Notes under the pieces: generated by a model
What the model was told of the DNA's origin: nothing
Seen by the model: only the letters and a program-made list of their open reading frames with translations
Databases searched by the model: none
NCBI RefSeq assembly: GCF_015482585.1
Contig: NZ_CP049742.1
Location: 764,501 to 828,500 of the forward strand
Direction: 5' to 3'
DNA length: 64,000 nucleotides
From: Mangrovibacillus cuniculi
GTDB taxonomy: Bacteria > Bacillota > Bacilli > Bacillales > R1DC41
Translations under genes and position numbers: made by a program
Shown: piece after piece, positions 54,865 through 64,000 of the stretch
How the letters are laid out: every line of letters starts with the position of its first letter
Numbering within the stretch: the first letter of the stretch is position 1

Positions 54865-55779
54865 TTGAGATGTAACGGAAACAAGGAACTAGACAAATTC
54901 ATTGAATTATCAAAGCCGGTTACCCAAAATGGAACAGTTGCAGATTACATACCGGCACTAGCATCGGCAAAGCAAGAGCATCTTTCTGTATCTATTAGAT
55001 ACTTGGACGGTGAGGAAATGTACGCTGGTGATTTTGTTGAAGCTTTTACTTTACAGAGTATATCAAAGGTATTATCTCTTCTTTATGTATTAGAATTTTA
55101 CGGGGAAGAAGTTGTGTTTAAGCATGTAGGGAAAGAACCTACTGGAGATCCATTTAATTCTATTGTTAAGTTAGAAGAAGGGCCTGATACTAAACCCCTG
55201 AATCCAATGATCAATGCAGGTGCATTAGCCGTTACTTCTCTATTTCCTGGAAATGGTGTAACAGAGAGATGGGAGCGATTTCAGCAGTTTTTGACTCCAT
55301 TTTTTGAAAAAGACAAAATCGAAGTAGATACAGAAATACAAAAATCAGAATTTGACACTGCCTTTTTAAATAGATCCATGATTTATTATTTAAAGCAAAA
55401 TGAAATTATTAATGATGATGTGGAAGAGTTAATGACACTTTACACTAGGCAGTGTTCCGTACTAGCTGATTGCTTAGATATTGCAAAAATCGGTTCCATC
55501 TTGGCGATGAATGAAGGTGCTTCATTTGTTTCTAGACGTTCTGTCCAGATAGCAAAAACATTTATGGTGACTTGTGGGATGTACAATGCATCAGGGGAGT
55601 TTGCTATTGAAGTAGGCGTTCCTGCGAAAAGTGGGGTGTCTGGAGGAATACTAGCTGTTGTTCCAGGTAGGTGTGGTGTGGGGATATTTGGTCCAGCCTT
55701 GGATAAAATGGGGAATTCAATCGGTGGCCTACATTTGATAAAAAATCTAAGTAAATCGTATAACTGGTCGATATTCTGA
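54865..55779 (+). CDS. glsA: Glutaminase (serine-dependent beta-lactamase fold)
   Basis: 304-aa glutaminase of the GlsA/YlaM type, hydrolysing glutamine to glutamate and ammonia. Catalytic Ser-x-x-Lys is FTLQSISKVLSL, with PLNPMINAGALAVTSL, VTCGMYNASGEFA and AKSGVSGGILAVVPG as further active-site segments. The frame opens with ATG at 54811, but that lacks a ribosome site; AAGAAGGTG precedes a TTG at 54865, which also gives the family length. Confidence 0.88.
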   Translation: MRCNGNKELDKFIELSKPVTQNGTVADYIPALASAKQEHLSVSIRYLDGEEMYAGDFVEAFTLQSISKVLSLLYVLEFYGEEVVFKHVGKEPTGDPFNSIVKLEEGPDTKPLNPMINAGALAVTSLFPGNGVTERWERFQQFLTPFFEKDKIEVDTEIQKSEFDTAFLNRSMIYYLKQNEIINDDVEELMTLYTRQCSVLADCLDIAKIGSILAMNEGASFVSRRSVQIAKTFMVTCGMYNASGEFAIEVGVPAKSGVSGGILAVVPGRCGVGIFGPALDKMGNSIGGLHLIKNLSKSYNWSIF

Positions 55780-55873
55780 TGGTCAATTAGACACGTTTTC
55801 CCTTGCATTTTTCCTACTTTAACGGTAAGATTTTTAAATAGATACATTGATTTGGTCGAATGGGGGGATACAC

Positions 55874-56155
55874 ATGGCGTCTGAGATGATCGTTAACCAT
55901 CGAGAGAAAGCTTACTCAATACTGCAAGCTGATGCTGAAAAAATTGCCCAGCTAATTAAAGTCCAAATGGACAACTTAACGATGCCTCAATGTCCTCTGT
56001 ATGAAGAAGTTTTGGACACCCAAATGTTCGGACTGTCAAGAGAGATAGAGTTTGCCGTTCGTCTTGGATTAGTGGATGAAAAAGACGGGAAAGAAATCAT
56101 GGATCGACTTGAGCGTGAAATGTCTTCTTTACACGAAGCATCCTTAAAAAAATAA
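55874..56155 (+). CDS. ylaN: YlaN, Fur-associated iron-binding protein
   Basis: 93-aa helical protein almost identical in its core to B. subtilis YlaN ([35 protein letters not shown]). Recent work reports that YlaN binds Fe2+ and Fur and relieves Fur repression; it is essential in B. subtilis under low iron. A frame opens at 55847, but GGGGGGATACAC before 55874 marks the start. Confidence 0.87.
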   Translation: MASEMIVNHREKAYSILQADAEKIAQLIKVQMDNLTMPQCPLYEEVLDTQMFGLSREIEFAVRLGLVDEKDGKEIMDRLEREMSSLHEASLKK

Positions 56156-56172
56156 TGCTATAGTGAACACGT

Positions 56173-56215
56173 GAAAAACTCAGACAAGTTGTTATAACAG
56201 TCCTGAGTTTTTCTT
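56173..56215 (+). terminator. Terminator of ylaN
   Basis: GAAAAACTCAG-(19 nt)-CTGAGTTTTTC. Confidence 0.85.
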
Positions 56216-56328
56216 GCATTAATGCCCATTTATTACTATGTCTTTGTAAAGATTAGAGGAGTTTGACTGATTGGTGTAGAAGTTAGGGAGAGTTGAAACT
56301 TGTTCATTTGAAAAAGGTAGGAACGATA

Positions 56329-57537
56329 ATGTTATTTAAAAAAATCCTAAGATCGTATGATTATTCGTTAGTTATTACATACTTTGTTTTATGTTTTTTT
56401 GGTTTAGTGATGATTTATAGTGCTAGTATGGTGTGGGCGGCAAGTTCAAGTAAGTTTAACTATGACGCTACCTATTTTTATGATAAACAGCAGACTAATA
56501 TCATAGTAGGCGCAATTGCTTTTTTCGTGTTTGCAATTGTTCCTTATAAGGTTTTTCAATTAAAACCTTTGCAAATGTTAATGGTAATAGGTTCCTTTGC
56601 ATTGTTAGCATTTGTTCTATTCACAGGTAATGTGGTAAATAATGCACAAAGTTGGTTTACTGTCGGTACAAGAGCTTTGCAACCTGCTGAATTAGCAAAA
56701 TTAAGCGTCATTTTATTTACAGCATTTGTTTATAACAATAAATTAAAGTCTGGGAACATTCAAAGTTTTGGTAATGGCGTTTTACCGCCAATTTTCTATC
56801 TAGTTCTTATATGTTTCCTAATATTCTTACAACCCGATGTGGGAACAGCATTTATTATTTTTTCCATCGGCCTTTGTATGATTCTGGCCTCAGGGGTAGG
56901 TGGCAAGAACATTATTAAACTAGTAGGAGTTGCCGTGGTTGGTATTGGTATTATGATTCTAGGTATTATTATGTCTGGGAAAGACATTTTAACAGACGAG
57001 AGGGTAGGAAGATTTATTGGTTATTTAGAACCTTTTGAGAATGTAGAAGATGATGGATATCACTTGGTTCAATCCCTTTATGCTATTGGTTCAGGTGGCT
57101 TAAGTGGTAAAGGTTTAGGAGAGAGTATTCAAAAAATGGGATATTTGCCTGAAGCTCACACAGACTTTATAATGGCTATAATATCCGAAGAACTCGGAAT
57201 TTTCGGAGTATTCATAGTTGTTGTTGGATTAGGCTACATCATTTTTAGAGGACTTACAATCGCTGTTAGGTGTAGAGATCCTTTTGGAACACTTATTGCT
57301 GTTGGTGTTTCCGCCATGTTTGGAATACAAAGTTTTATTAACCTAGGTGGCATGTCTGGTTTAATACCAATAACCGGTGTAACGCTTCCTTTTATCAGTT
57401 ATGGAGGTTCTTCCATGATTGTTATGTCAGCTGCTTTAGGGCTACTAGTAAATATATCCATGTTCACAAAGTATGATCATCATTATCGTCCAAAGAAATC
57501 GTATGACCAACAAGAACAAGAAAGACAAACTGCTTAA
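56329..57537 (+). CDS. ftsW: Cell division glycosyltransferase FtsW
   Basis: 402-aa SEDS protein with about 10 helices. Signatures: FGLVMIYSASMV in helix 1, NNAQSWFTVGTRALQPAELAKLS (the catalytic region of SEDS), YLPEAHTDFIMAIISEELGIFG and LPFISYGGSSM. It polymerises lipid II at the septum with its partner PBP. The 56293 ATG lacks a ribosome site; AGGAACGATA before 56329 fits. pycA follows 20 bp later. Confidence 0.92.
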   Translation: MLFKKILRSYDYSLVITYFVLCFFGLVMIYSASMVWAASSSKFNYDATYFYDKQQTNIIVGAIAFFVFAIVPYKVFQLKPLQMLMVIGSFALLAFVLFTGNVVNNAQSWFTVGTRALQPAELAKLSVILFTAFVYNNKLKSGNIQSFGNGVLPPIFYLVLICFLIFLQPDVGTAFIIFSIGLCMILASGVGGKNIIKLVGVAVVGIGIMILGIIMSGKDILTDERVGRFIGYLEPFENVEDDGYHLVQSLYAIGSGGLSGKGLGESIQKMGYLPEAHTDFIMAIISEELGIFGVFIVVVGLGYIIFRGLTIAVRCRDPFGTLIAVGVSAMFGIQSFINLGGMSGLIPITGVTLPFISYGGSSMIVMSAALGLLVNISMFTKYDHHYRPKKSYDQQEQERQTA

Positions 57538-57557
57538 ATCGGAGAGGAGATGCTAAC

Positions 57558-60500
57558 GTGACCAAAATAAATAAAATATTAGTCGCAAATAGAGGCGAGA
57601 TTGCCATTCGTGTCTTTCGAGCTTGTACAGAATTAAACATTAAAACTGTCGCAATTTATTCAAAAGAAGATTCAGGTGCCTATCACCGTTATAAAGCAGA
57701 TGAAGCTTATCTAGTAGGTGAAGGAAAAAAACCGATCGATGCCTACTTAGATATTGAAGATATCATTCGAATTGCAAAAGAAGCGGGTGTAGACGCAATT
57801 CACCCTGGATACGGCTTCCTTTCTGAAAACATTCGCTTTGCTAAACGATGTGAAGAAGAAGGGCTAATCTTTATCGGACCTTCCACGAAACATTTAGATA
57901 TGTTTGGAGATAAAGTGAAAGCAAGACAACAAGCAATCTTAGCAAATATTCCTGTAATCCCTGGAAGTGATGGGCCAGTTGATAGTTTAAAAGAAGTAGA
58001 GAGTTTCGCGACAAAACACGGATTCCCAATCATTATTAAAGCGTCGCTTGGTGGTGGGGGACGTGGAATGAGGATTGTCCGTTCAGAAAGTGAATTAGCT
58101 CAAAGTTACGAACGTGCTAAATCCGAAGCAAAGGCTGCTTTTGGTAACGATGAAGTGTACGTTGAAAAGTTTGTGGAGAGACCGAAACATATTGAAGTAC
58201 AGATTCTCGGTGATCATAATGGGAACATCGTACATTTATTTGAACGAGATTGTTCTGTTCAGCGTCGTCATCAAAAAGTAGTAGAAGTTGCTCCGTCTGT
58301 TTCTTTAACGGATGAATTACGAATGGAAATCTGTGAAGCAGCTGTACGATTAATGGAAAACGTTACATACTATAATGCTGGAACAGTAGAGTTTTTAGTA
58401 GCAGATAATAAATTTTACTTTATTGAGGTAAATCCTCGAATACAAGTAGAGCATACAATTACAGAGATGATAACTGGAATTGATATCGTTCAAACGCAAA
58501 TTATGATTGCAGAAGGAAAAGATATACATAATAGTGAAATTGGTATTCCTTTGCAAGAGAATATCCATACAAATGGATATGCAATTCAGTCAAGAGTAAC
58601 AACAGAAGATCCATTAAACGGATTTATGCCGGACACAGGTAAAATTATGGTGTATCGTTCTGGTGGTGGATTCGGTGTTCGATTAGATGCAGGAAACGGT
58701 TTCCAAGGAGCAGTCATTACCCCACACTATGATTCTCTTTTAGTTAAGTTATCTACACATGCCTTAACATTTAATCAGGCTTGCGCGAAGATGATTCGAA
58801 ACTTACAAGAATTCCGAATAAGAGGTATTAAAACGAACATTCCTTTCTTAGAGAACGTGATGAAACATGAAAAGTTCCGAACGGGTCAATACGACACTTC
58901 TTTCATTGATGAAACACAAGAATTGTTTATTTTTCCAATCAGACGTGATCGTGGAACTAAAATGTTAAGTTACATAGGAAATGTTACTATCAATGGATTC
59001 CCAGGTGTGGAGAAGAAAGCTAAGCCAGTATTTAGTAAACCTCGAATACCTGATCTTTCATTAACTGACCGTTCTTCTTTAACTGGCACGAAACAATTGT
59101 TAGATCAGCATGGGGCAGATGGATTGGTCAAATGGGTACAAGAGCAACCGCAAGTCTTATTAACGGACACAACTTTCCGTGATGCTCATCAATCCTTATT
59201 AGCAACGCGTGTGAGAACGAAAGATATTTTACAAATAGCAGAACCGACATCTGTATTAACGCCAGATTTATTCTCTCTTGAAATGTGGGGTGGAGCTACG
59301 TTTGATGTAGCATACCGATTCTTAAAAGAAGATCCATGGAAGCGACTCATAGCTTTAAGAGAAAAAGTTCCAAATGTATTATTCCAAATGCTTCTAAGAG
59401 GTTCTAATGCCGTTGGGTATAAGAATTATCCGGACAATGTAATTAAAGAATTTGTGGAAAAATCAGCATATGCTGGAATTGATGTTTTCCGTATCTTTGA
59501 CAGCTTAAACTGGGTTAAAGGAATGGAAGTAGCAATAGATGCAGTCCGTCAAACAGGCAAAGTAGCAGAAGCGGCAATTTGTTATACTGGCGATATCTTA
59601 GACGACACCAGAACTAAATATTCGGTGCAATACTATAAAGAACTAGCAAAAGAGTTAGAAAATCAAGGTGCTCATATGCTAGCAATTAAAGATATGGCTG
59701 GTTTGTTGAAACCAGAAGCTGCTTATCGTTTAATCTCTGAATTAAAAGAAACGGTTTCTGTTCCTATCCACTTGCACACACATGATACTTCTGGAAATGG
59801 TATATACACGTACGCGAAAGCTATTGAAGCGGGTGTAGATATTGTAGATGTCGCAATGAGTACGATGTCAGGATTGACATCACAACCTAGCGCTTCGTCA
59901 CTTGCTTATGCTCTTGAAGGAACGAAAAGACAACCAACTGTATCTATTCCTTCTTTAGAAAAATTGGGGAACTATTGGGAAGATGTACGTCACTATTATA
60001 AAGATTTTGAAAGTGGTATGAACTCTCCTCATGCAAATGTTTATAAGCATGAGATGCCTGGAGGGCAATATAGTAACCTGCAGCAACAGGCTAAAGCAGT
60101 GGGACTAGGAGAACGTTGGGAAGAAGTTGTAGATATGTACACTCGAGTAAACCATTTATTTGGTGATATCGTGAAAGTTACTCCTTCTTCCAAAGTAGTT
60201 GGTGATATGGCGTTGTTTATGGTTCAAAATGATTTAACAGAAGATGATGTATTAGAGAGAGGAGAGAGAATGGACTTTCCTGATTCTGTCATCGAATTAT
60301 TTGAAGGTTATCTAGGGCAACCGCATGGTGGTTTCCCAGAAGAACTGCAGAAAGTAATTTTGAAAAATAAAAAACCTATCACCATTCGCCCTGGTGAATT
60401 ATTAGAGCCAGTGAATTTCCAAGAATTACGTGAAAAGCTGTTTAATACTCTAAATAGACAAGTCACTAGTCATGATCTTTTAGCGTATGCTCTTTATCCA

Positions 60501-60998
60501 AAAGTTTTCATAGACTTTACAGAAACTGTAGATGCATTTGGAGATGTTTCTGTATTAGATACTCCTACTTTCTTATATGGTATGAATTTAGGTGAAGAAA
60601 TTGAAGTGGAGATTGAAAAGGGAAAAACATTATTTGTCAAGCTAGTTTCTATCGGAGAAGCTCGTAATGATGGAACTAGAGTAGTGTACTTTGAGTTAAA
60701 TGGCCAACCTCGTGAAGTGATAATTAAAGATGAAAGTGTAAAAACAACACTAACATCAAAAAGAAAAGCTGATCCAAAGAACGACATGCATATTGGAGCA
60801 ACGATGCCTGGTACGGCACTAAGCGTCTTAGTAAAGAGTGGAGATAGCGTTAAACGAGGCGATCACTTGTTATTAACAGAAGCAATGAAAATGGAAACTA
60901 CTGTTCAAGCACCATTTGATGGTGTAGTAGAGGAAATTTTCGTTCAGGGTGGAGATAGTATTCAAACAGGTGATTTACTGCTTACATTGGTAAAGTGA
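57558..60998 (+). CDS. pycA: Pyruvate carboxylase
   Basis: 1146-aa single-chain enzyme: biotin carboxylase (about 1-455; ANRGEIAIRVFRAC, KASLGGGGRGMR, EVNPRIQVEHT), carboxyltransferase (about 530-800; TDTTFRDAHQSLLATRVR, metal site HLHTHDTSG), tetramerisation region and a C-terminal biotin domain with EAMKMET (biotinyl Lys about 1111). It makes oxaloacetate from pyruvate and bicarbonate. GTG start with GGAGAGGAG. Immediately after ftsW, as in B. subtilis. Confidence 0.95.
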   Translation: MTKINKILVANRGEIAIRVFRACTELNIKTVAIYSKEDSGAYHRYKADEAYLVGEGKKPIDAYLDIEDIIRIAKEAGVDAIHPGYGFLSENIRFAKRCEEEGLIFIGPSTKHLDMFGDKVKARQQAILANIPVIPGSDGPVDSLKEVESFATKHGFPIIIKASLGGGGRGMRIVRSESELAQSYERAKSEAKAAFGNDEVYVEKFVERPKHIEVQILGDHNGNIVHLFERDCSVQRRHQKVVEVAPSVSLTDELRMEICEAAVRLMENVTYYNAGTVEFLVADNKFYFIEVNPRIQVEHTITEMITGIDIVQTQIMIAEGKDIHNSEIGIPLQENIHTNGYAIQSRVTTEDPLNGFMPDTGKIMVYRSGGGFGVRLDAGNGFQGAVITPHYDSLLVKLSTHALTFNQACAKMIRNLQEFRIRGIKTNIPFLENVMKHEKFRTGQYDTSFIDETQELFIFPIRRDRGTKMLSYIGNVTINGFPGVEKKAKPVFSKPRIPDLSLTDRSSLTGTKQLLDQHGADGLVKWVQEQPQVLLTDTTFRDAHQSLLATRVRTKDILQIAEPTSVLTPDLFSLEMWGGATFDVAYRFLKEDPWKRLIALREKVPNVLFQMLLRGSNAVGYKNYPDNVIKEFVEKSAYAGIDVFRIFDSLNWVKGMEVAIDAVRQTGKVAEAAICYTGDILDDTRTKYSVQYYKELAKELENQGAHMLAIKDMAGLLKPEAAYRLISELKETVSVPIHLHTHDTSGNGIYTYAKAIEAGVDIVDVAMSTMSGLTSQPSASSLAYALEGTKRQPTVSIPSLEKLGNYWEDVRHYYKDFESGMNSPHANVYKHEMPGGQYSNLQQQAKAVGLGERWEEVVDMYTRVNHLFGDIVKVTPSSKVVGDMALFMVQNDLTEDDVLERGERMDFPDSVIELFEGYLGQPHGGFPEELQKVILKNKKPITIRPGELLEPVNFQELREKLFNTLNRQVTSHDLLAYALYPKVFIDFTETVDAFGDVSVLDTPTFLYGMNLGEEIEVEIEKGKTLFVKLVSIGEARNDGTRVVYFELNGQPREVIIKDESVKTTLTSKRKADPKNDMHIGATMPGTALSVLVKSGDSVKRGDHLLLTEAMKMETTVQAPFDGVVEEIFVQGGDSIQTGDLLLTLVK

Positions 60999-61003
60999 CA
61001 TAT

Positions 61004-61048
61004 AAAAAAGCGTCTGGTTGAAAATACAACAACCAGACGCTTTTTTGT
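61004..61048. terminator. Bidirectional terminator between pycA and ctaA
   Basis: AAAAAAGCGTCTGGTTG ... CAACCAGACGCTTTTTT, perfect stem. Confidence 0.92.
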
Positions 61049-61986
61049 TACTCTTTTATCGCTCTCCATTTAACCATGATTAGGTAGGCAAGTAAGGCGA
61101 ATAGTAATGAAACGAACAATGCATGCGCCAATGCAATGAATAAATTTAATCCTGTTACAACCACTAACATACCAGATAGTGCTTGTAATGCTACTAATAT
61201 AAACGCAATCATCCATCCATAGAAAAATACCTTAACATGTCGATGATTTCTAAGGACATATAGGAAAATGTAAAGAATCCAAACAAAGATTAGTCCGGCT
61301 GCCGTTCTGTGTCCCATTTGAATCCATTCGACCATGTTTTCCGGTAAGATATACTCACCATTACGACACAAAGGCCAACCGGAACAAACTAGACTTGCTT
61401 CTGTGTGTCTTACTAACGCTCCAGTATATACAACGATGTAACTATATATGGTTACGCCAATCGTATGAATCCAAAGCTTACGAGGTATCTTAATAGCTGA
61501 TACATTGAACTTCTTATCTACTTCAAAAACTAATAATGTTAGAAGTACGACAGATGCTAAAGAAATAAGAGAAATCCCAAAGTGGGCAGCTAAAACAAAA
61601 TCACTTTGAGGCCAAACAACAGCTGCAGCTCCAATTAAGCCTTGAATAACAACAAATATAAATGAAATAAGTGCCAAAGGTTTTGTTTCTCTAATATGAC
61701 CTATTAGTTTCCAAGATAAAACTGCCATTACTATAATTAAGATTCCTGCACTAGTAGACACGATTCTGTGTGCCAATTCAATAATGGTATCAATAGGAAA
61801 ACTATCGGGAATTAGTTGCCCGTGGCATAGTGGCCAAGACCTTCCGCAGCCCATTCCAGAACCTGTTTTGGTAACTAGGGCACCTCCTAAAAGTACCGCA
61901 AGCATGACAAGGCTAGTCAGAACAGAGATTACTTTTAATATATTCATTGGTATTTTACTTGGGCTTGGTTTGCTGAAATTATTCAT
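61048..61986 (-). CDS. ctaA: Heme A synthase CtaA
   Basis: 312-aa membrane protein with eight helices and two pseudo-symmetric halves. Haem-ligand His regions ELAHRIVSTSAG, LAAHFGISL, QMGHRTAAGL and ALAHALFVS are visible, as are Cys pairs in extracellular loops (CGRSWPLCHG and CSGWPLCRNG), typical of Bacillus CtaA. It oxidises heme O to heme A for cytochrome aa3. Divergent from ctaB. Confidence 0.93.
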   Translation of the reverse strand: MNNFSKPSPSKIPMNILKVISVLTSLVMLAVLLGGALVTKTGSGMGCGRSWPLCHGQLIPDSFPIDTIIELAHRIVSTSAGILIIVMAVLSWKLIGHIRETKPLALISFIFVVIQGLIGAAAVVWPQSDFVLAAHFGISLISLASVVLLTLLVFEVDKKFNVSAIKIPRKLWIHTIGVTIYSYIVVYTGALVRHTEASLVCSGWPLCRNGEYILPENMVEWIQMGHRTAAGLIFVWILYIFLYVLRNHRHVKVFFYGWMIAFILVALQALSGMLVVVTGLNLFIALAHALFVSLLFALLAYLIMVKWRAIKE

Positions 61987-62117
61987 ATACAGTCACCACT
62001 CTCTGATGAAATCTTTCTCCAAATACATGAAAATTGGAGATTTTGAAAGAATTTGTAACCGATTTGTCAAAAACTATTGAAAGTTTCGGCTATGTTTGCT
62101 AGAAATATAGATGAAGA

Positions 62118-62131
62118 TGTAAGCGTTTAGG
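62118..62131 (+). promoter_or_regulatory. Possible cre site in the ctaA-ctaB region
   Basis: TGTAAGCGTTTAGG agrees with cre TGWAANCGNTNWCA except for the last two positions. A ResD-like TTTGTGAAA lies on the minus strand at 62247-62255. The 438-bp divergent gap (61987-62424) holds no gene and should contain both promoters. Confidence 0.4.
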
Positions 62132-62424
62132 TAGACAAATTTCCTCTTTCTCCTCTTCTATTATTACGGTAAAATGGATAATTGAACAGTGTAAACGGAA
62201 TCGTGACACAAATGTTTCATAATTAACGTCCTAAATTTGTTCATAATTTCACAAATTAGAATGTATTTCAATTTAATTATGAACACATTATGGATTTTTG
62301 TCTCGTTTCGTAGAATTAATGCGTCTAATCCAGTATAGTAGATAGTGGATCTAATTTCGAATAAAAACCTCTAAGAACAGTTTTAGTAGGTTAGAAATTG
62401 GATAGATTGGAAGGAGGATTAAAT

Positions 62425-63339
62425 ATGTCGAATAGCCGAATTGCTTCTCATACATCTGAAAACAACGGTTCGACGATTCTTACAATGAAAGACTTCCTAG
62501 CACTTATCAAAGTAGGAATAATTAACTCAAATTTAATTACTACGTTTACAGGCTTATGGCTTGCTATTACATTAACACAAACAAGCTTTTTGTCTTCGCT
62601 AGATGTCGTTTTTTTAACCTTGGTGGGATCGGCATTAGTCATTGGAGGAGCTGCTAGCTTAAACAACTATATTGATCGTGATATAGATCCTCTTATGGAA
62701 CGTACAAAAGAAAGACCAACTGTAACAGGTAAAGCTAGTCCTGGAAAAGTATTGACGATTGGAATTGTTTTAACTGTGTTAGGTGCTTCTATGCTCTTTG
62801 CAGTAAATATAACAACAGGGCTTATTGGATTATTTGGCTCTTTTGCTTATGTAGGCCTATATACTTTATGGTCTAAGCGATATACTGTTCATAATACAGT
62901 TGTTGGATCTATCTCTGGGGCAGTTCCGCCGTTAATTGGCTGGGCAGCAATTGATCCTGGATTACATCCGTTAGCTTGGATGTTATTTCTTTTAATGTTT
63001 GTGTGGCAGCCACCACATTTCTATGCTTTAGCTATGAGAAGAGTGGAAGAATATAGAGCTGCTGGCGTACCTATGTTACCAGTAGTCAAAGGATTCCACG
63101 TAACAAAAATTCATATCATCGTATGGGTAGCGCTATTATTACCATTACCATTCTTTATGGGAGAGATTGGAATCGGTTTTCAAATCCTAGCAACCCTTCT
63201 TAACATTGGATGGTTAGTCTTAGGTTTAAGTTATAAACGTTTTAAGGAAGATGTAAAATGGGCAACATTAATGTTTGTCTACTCTTTAAACTATTTAACT
63301 ATCCTTTTTGTTTCTATGGTGATCTTCACAATGATTTAA
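62425..63339 (+). CDS. ctaB: Protoheme IX farnesyltransferase CtaB
   Basis: 304-aa UbiA-family prenyltransferase, about nine helices. Asp-rich motifs [15 protein letters not shown] and the loop after [25 protein letters not shown] carry the conserved residues. It farnesylates heme B to heme O. AAGGAGGATTAAAT precedes ATG 62425; the in-frame ATG at 62398 is poorly placed. First gene of the cta oxidase operon. Confidence 0.93.
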   Translation: MSNSRIASHTSENNGSTILTMKDFLALIKVGIINSNLITTFTGLWLAITLTQTSFLSSLDVVFLTLVGSALVIGGAASLNNYIDRDIDPLMERTKERPTVTGKASPGKVLTIGIVLTVLGASMLFAVNITTGLIGLFGSFAYVGLYTLWSKRYTVHNTVVGSISGAVPPLIGWAAIDPGLHPLAWMLFLLMFVWQPPHFYALAMRRVEEYRAAGVPMLPVVKGFHVTKIHIIVWVALLLPLPFFMGEIGIGFQILATLLNIGWLVLGLSYKRFKEDVKWATLMFVYSLNYLTILFVSMVIFTMI

Positions 63340-63372
63340 GTTTTACGAACAACAGGGGAACTCTTTCAATTT

Positions 63373-63420
63373 AGACTCTGTTCTCTAAGGACCATTTCCT
63401 GATGGAACAGAGTCTGTTTT
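63373..63420 (+). terminator. Hairpin between ctaB and ctaC
   Basis: AGACTCTGTTC-(21 nt)-GAACAGAGTCTGTTTT. It may terminate part of the ctaB message. Confidence 0.65.
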
Positions 63421-63489
63421 GAAAATCCACATATATTGCACCATCCTTTACATGAGAGATTAGACACGAAAGAGGGGTTAGATGTTGCT

Positions 63490-64000
63490 ATGAAATGGCT
63501 ATCAAAATGGCGTGTGTTCTCGTTAGTTGCGATGTTGGCATTAGTCCTATCCGGATGTGGAGAAGCGTTTATCTCTACACTTCGACCAGCTGGAGAAGTC
63601 GCTCAAGAACAGTACGACTTGATGATTCTAAGTACCGTTATAATGGTTCTTGTCATCGTTGTTGTAACCGTTTTATATCTAATTGCGATTGTTCGCTTTA
63701 GAAGAAAAGATGAGAATTACATACCGAAACAAGTAGAGGGGAGCCATACGTTAGAGATCGTATGGACAGTTATTCCAATCATTTTACTACTTATTTTAAC
63801 AGTTCCGACTGTAGGGTTAACGTTCTATTTAGCTGATACTTCAGCAATTGAACAAACGAATGAAGAGGGAAAGTATGACGAGTTAGTTGTAAACGTTCGT
63901 GCTAACTTGTATTGGTGGGAGTTTGAATATCCAAACGAAGAAATCATTACAAGTCAAGACTTGGTAGTTCCAACCGATCGTCGTGTTTACTTCCAAATTA
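63490..64000 (+). CDS. ctaC: Cytochrome c oxidase subunit II CtaC, N-terminal part
   Basis: 170 codons, cut by the window end. Lipoprotein signal MKWLSKWRVFSLVAMLALVL followed by SGC, then two membrane helices (about 45-68 and 92-112) and the start of the cupredoxin domain (DELVVNVRANLYWWEFEYP). EGSHTLEIVWTVIPIILLL is the subunit II signature. CuA and the fused cytochrome c domain lie beyond the window. AAGAGGGG is somewhat far (about 12 nt) from the ATG. Neighbours ctaA-ctaB confirm a caa3-type oxidase locus. Confidence 0.9.
   Translation, partial: MKWLSKWRVFSLVAMLALVLSGCGEAFISTLRPAGEVAQEQYDLMILSTVIMVLVIVVVTVLYLIAIVRFRRKDENYIPKQVEGSHTLEIVWTVIPIILLLILTVPTVGLTFYLADTSAIEQTNEEGKYDELVVNVRANLYWWEFEYPNEEIITSQDLVVPTDRRVYFQI

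Overview
The window is a low-G+C chromosome segment from an aerobic, endospore-forming Bacillaceae (Bacillus sensu lato). Gene order follows the Bacillus subtilis chromosome from patA/cheV through ykuE-fadH-ykuI-ykuJ-ccpC-dapH-dapL-ykuT, yknUV, ktrC, rnjA-rpoY, ykrA-def-ykyA, pdhABCD, SR1-speA, yktA-yktB-suhB, ylaF-typA-ylaH-ylaI-ylaJ-phoH2-ylaL-glsA-ylaN-ftsW, pycA and ctaA/ctaBC. The species cannot be named from sequence alone. Strong GGAGG-type ribosome sites, many TTG/GTG starts and intrinsic terminators fit this group. Product names rest on motifs, length and recalled family resemblance; no database search was run.

Layout. 1-16 kb: patA, RDD membrane protein, a methionine aminopeptidase split by a -1 frame change at an A AAA AAG heptamer, a UMF1-type transporter, cheV, ykyB, ppx-ppk, a Pro/Tyr-rich possible coat protein, paired fluoride channels, a PAS-GGDEF-EAL protein, ykuE, and fadH behind a FadR-like operator. 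16-24 kb: degenerate-EAL ykuI, small unknown genes, a glutaredoxin, ykuJ, an MFS exporter coupled to ccpC, and dapH/dapL. 24-34 kb: MscS channel, heterodimeric ABC exporter, ktrC, RNase J1 with RNAP epsilon, HAD phosphatase, deformylase, YkyA. 34-43 kb: pyruvate dehydrogenase operon, an epimerase, a thioredoxin-like lipoprotein, an SR1-type dual-function RNA gene (41115-41392, peptide at 41155-41289), and speA. 43-48 kb: flavin oxidoreductase, yktA, an intact IS3-family element, yktB, suhB. 48-64 kb: typA to ylaN, ftsW, pycA, then divergent ctaA and ctaB-ctaC, with ctaC cut by the window end.

Themes. Carbon control recurs: CcpC, pyruvate dehydrogenase, pyruvate carboxylase, and the SR1-like gene with three CcpN-like boxes and a near-perfect cre. 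Lysine/peptidoglycan precursor synthesis by the acetylase route is represented by PatA, DapH and DapL. Polyphosphate, c-di-GMP, K+ and mechanosensitive functions give a stress-signalling flavour.

Two dispersed repeat families fill intergenic space. One is a MITE-like element with AAAAGAGGCTGGGACAAAAC-type terminal inverted repeats, a GC-rich core and a portable bidirectional terminator (GGTACATTC/GAATGTACC); one copy has been split by the IS3 element with an AGA target duplication. The other is a ~60-bp hairpin element directly following terminators, showing a compensatory base change between copies.
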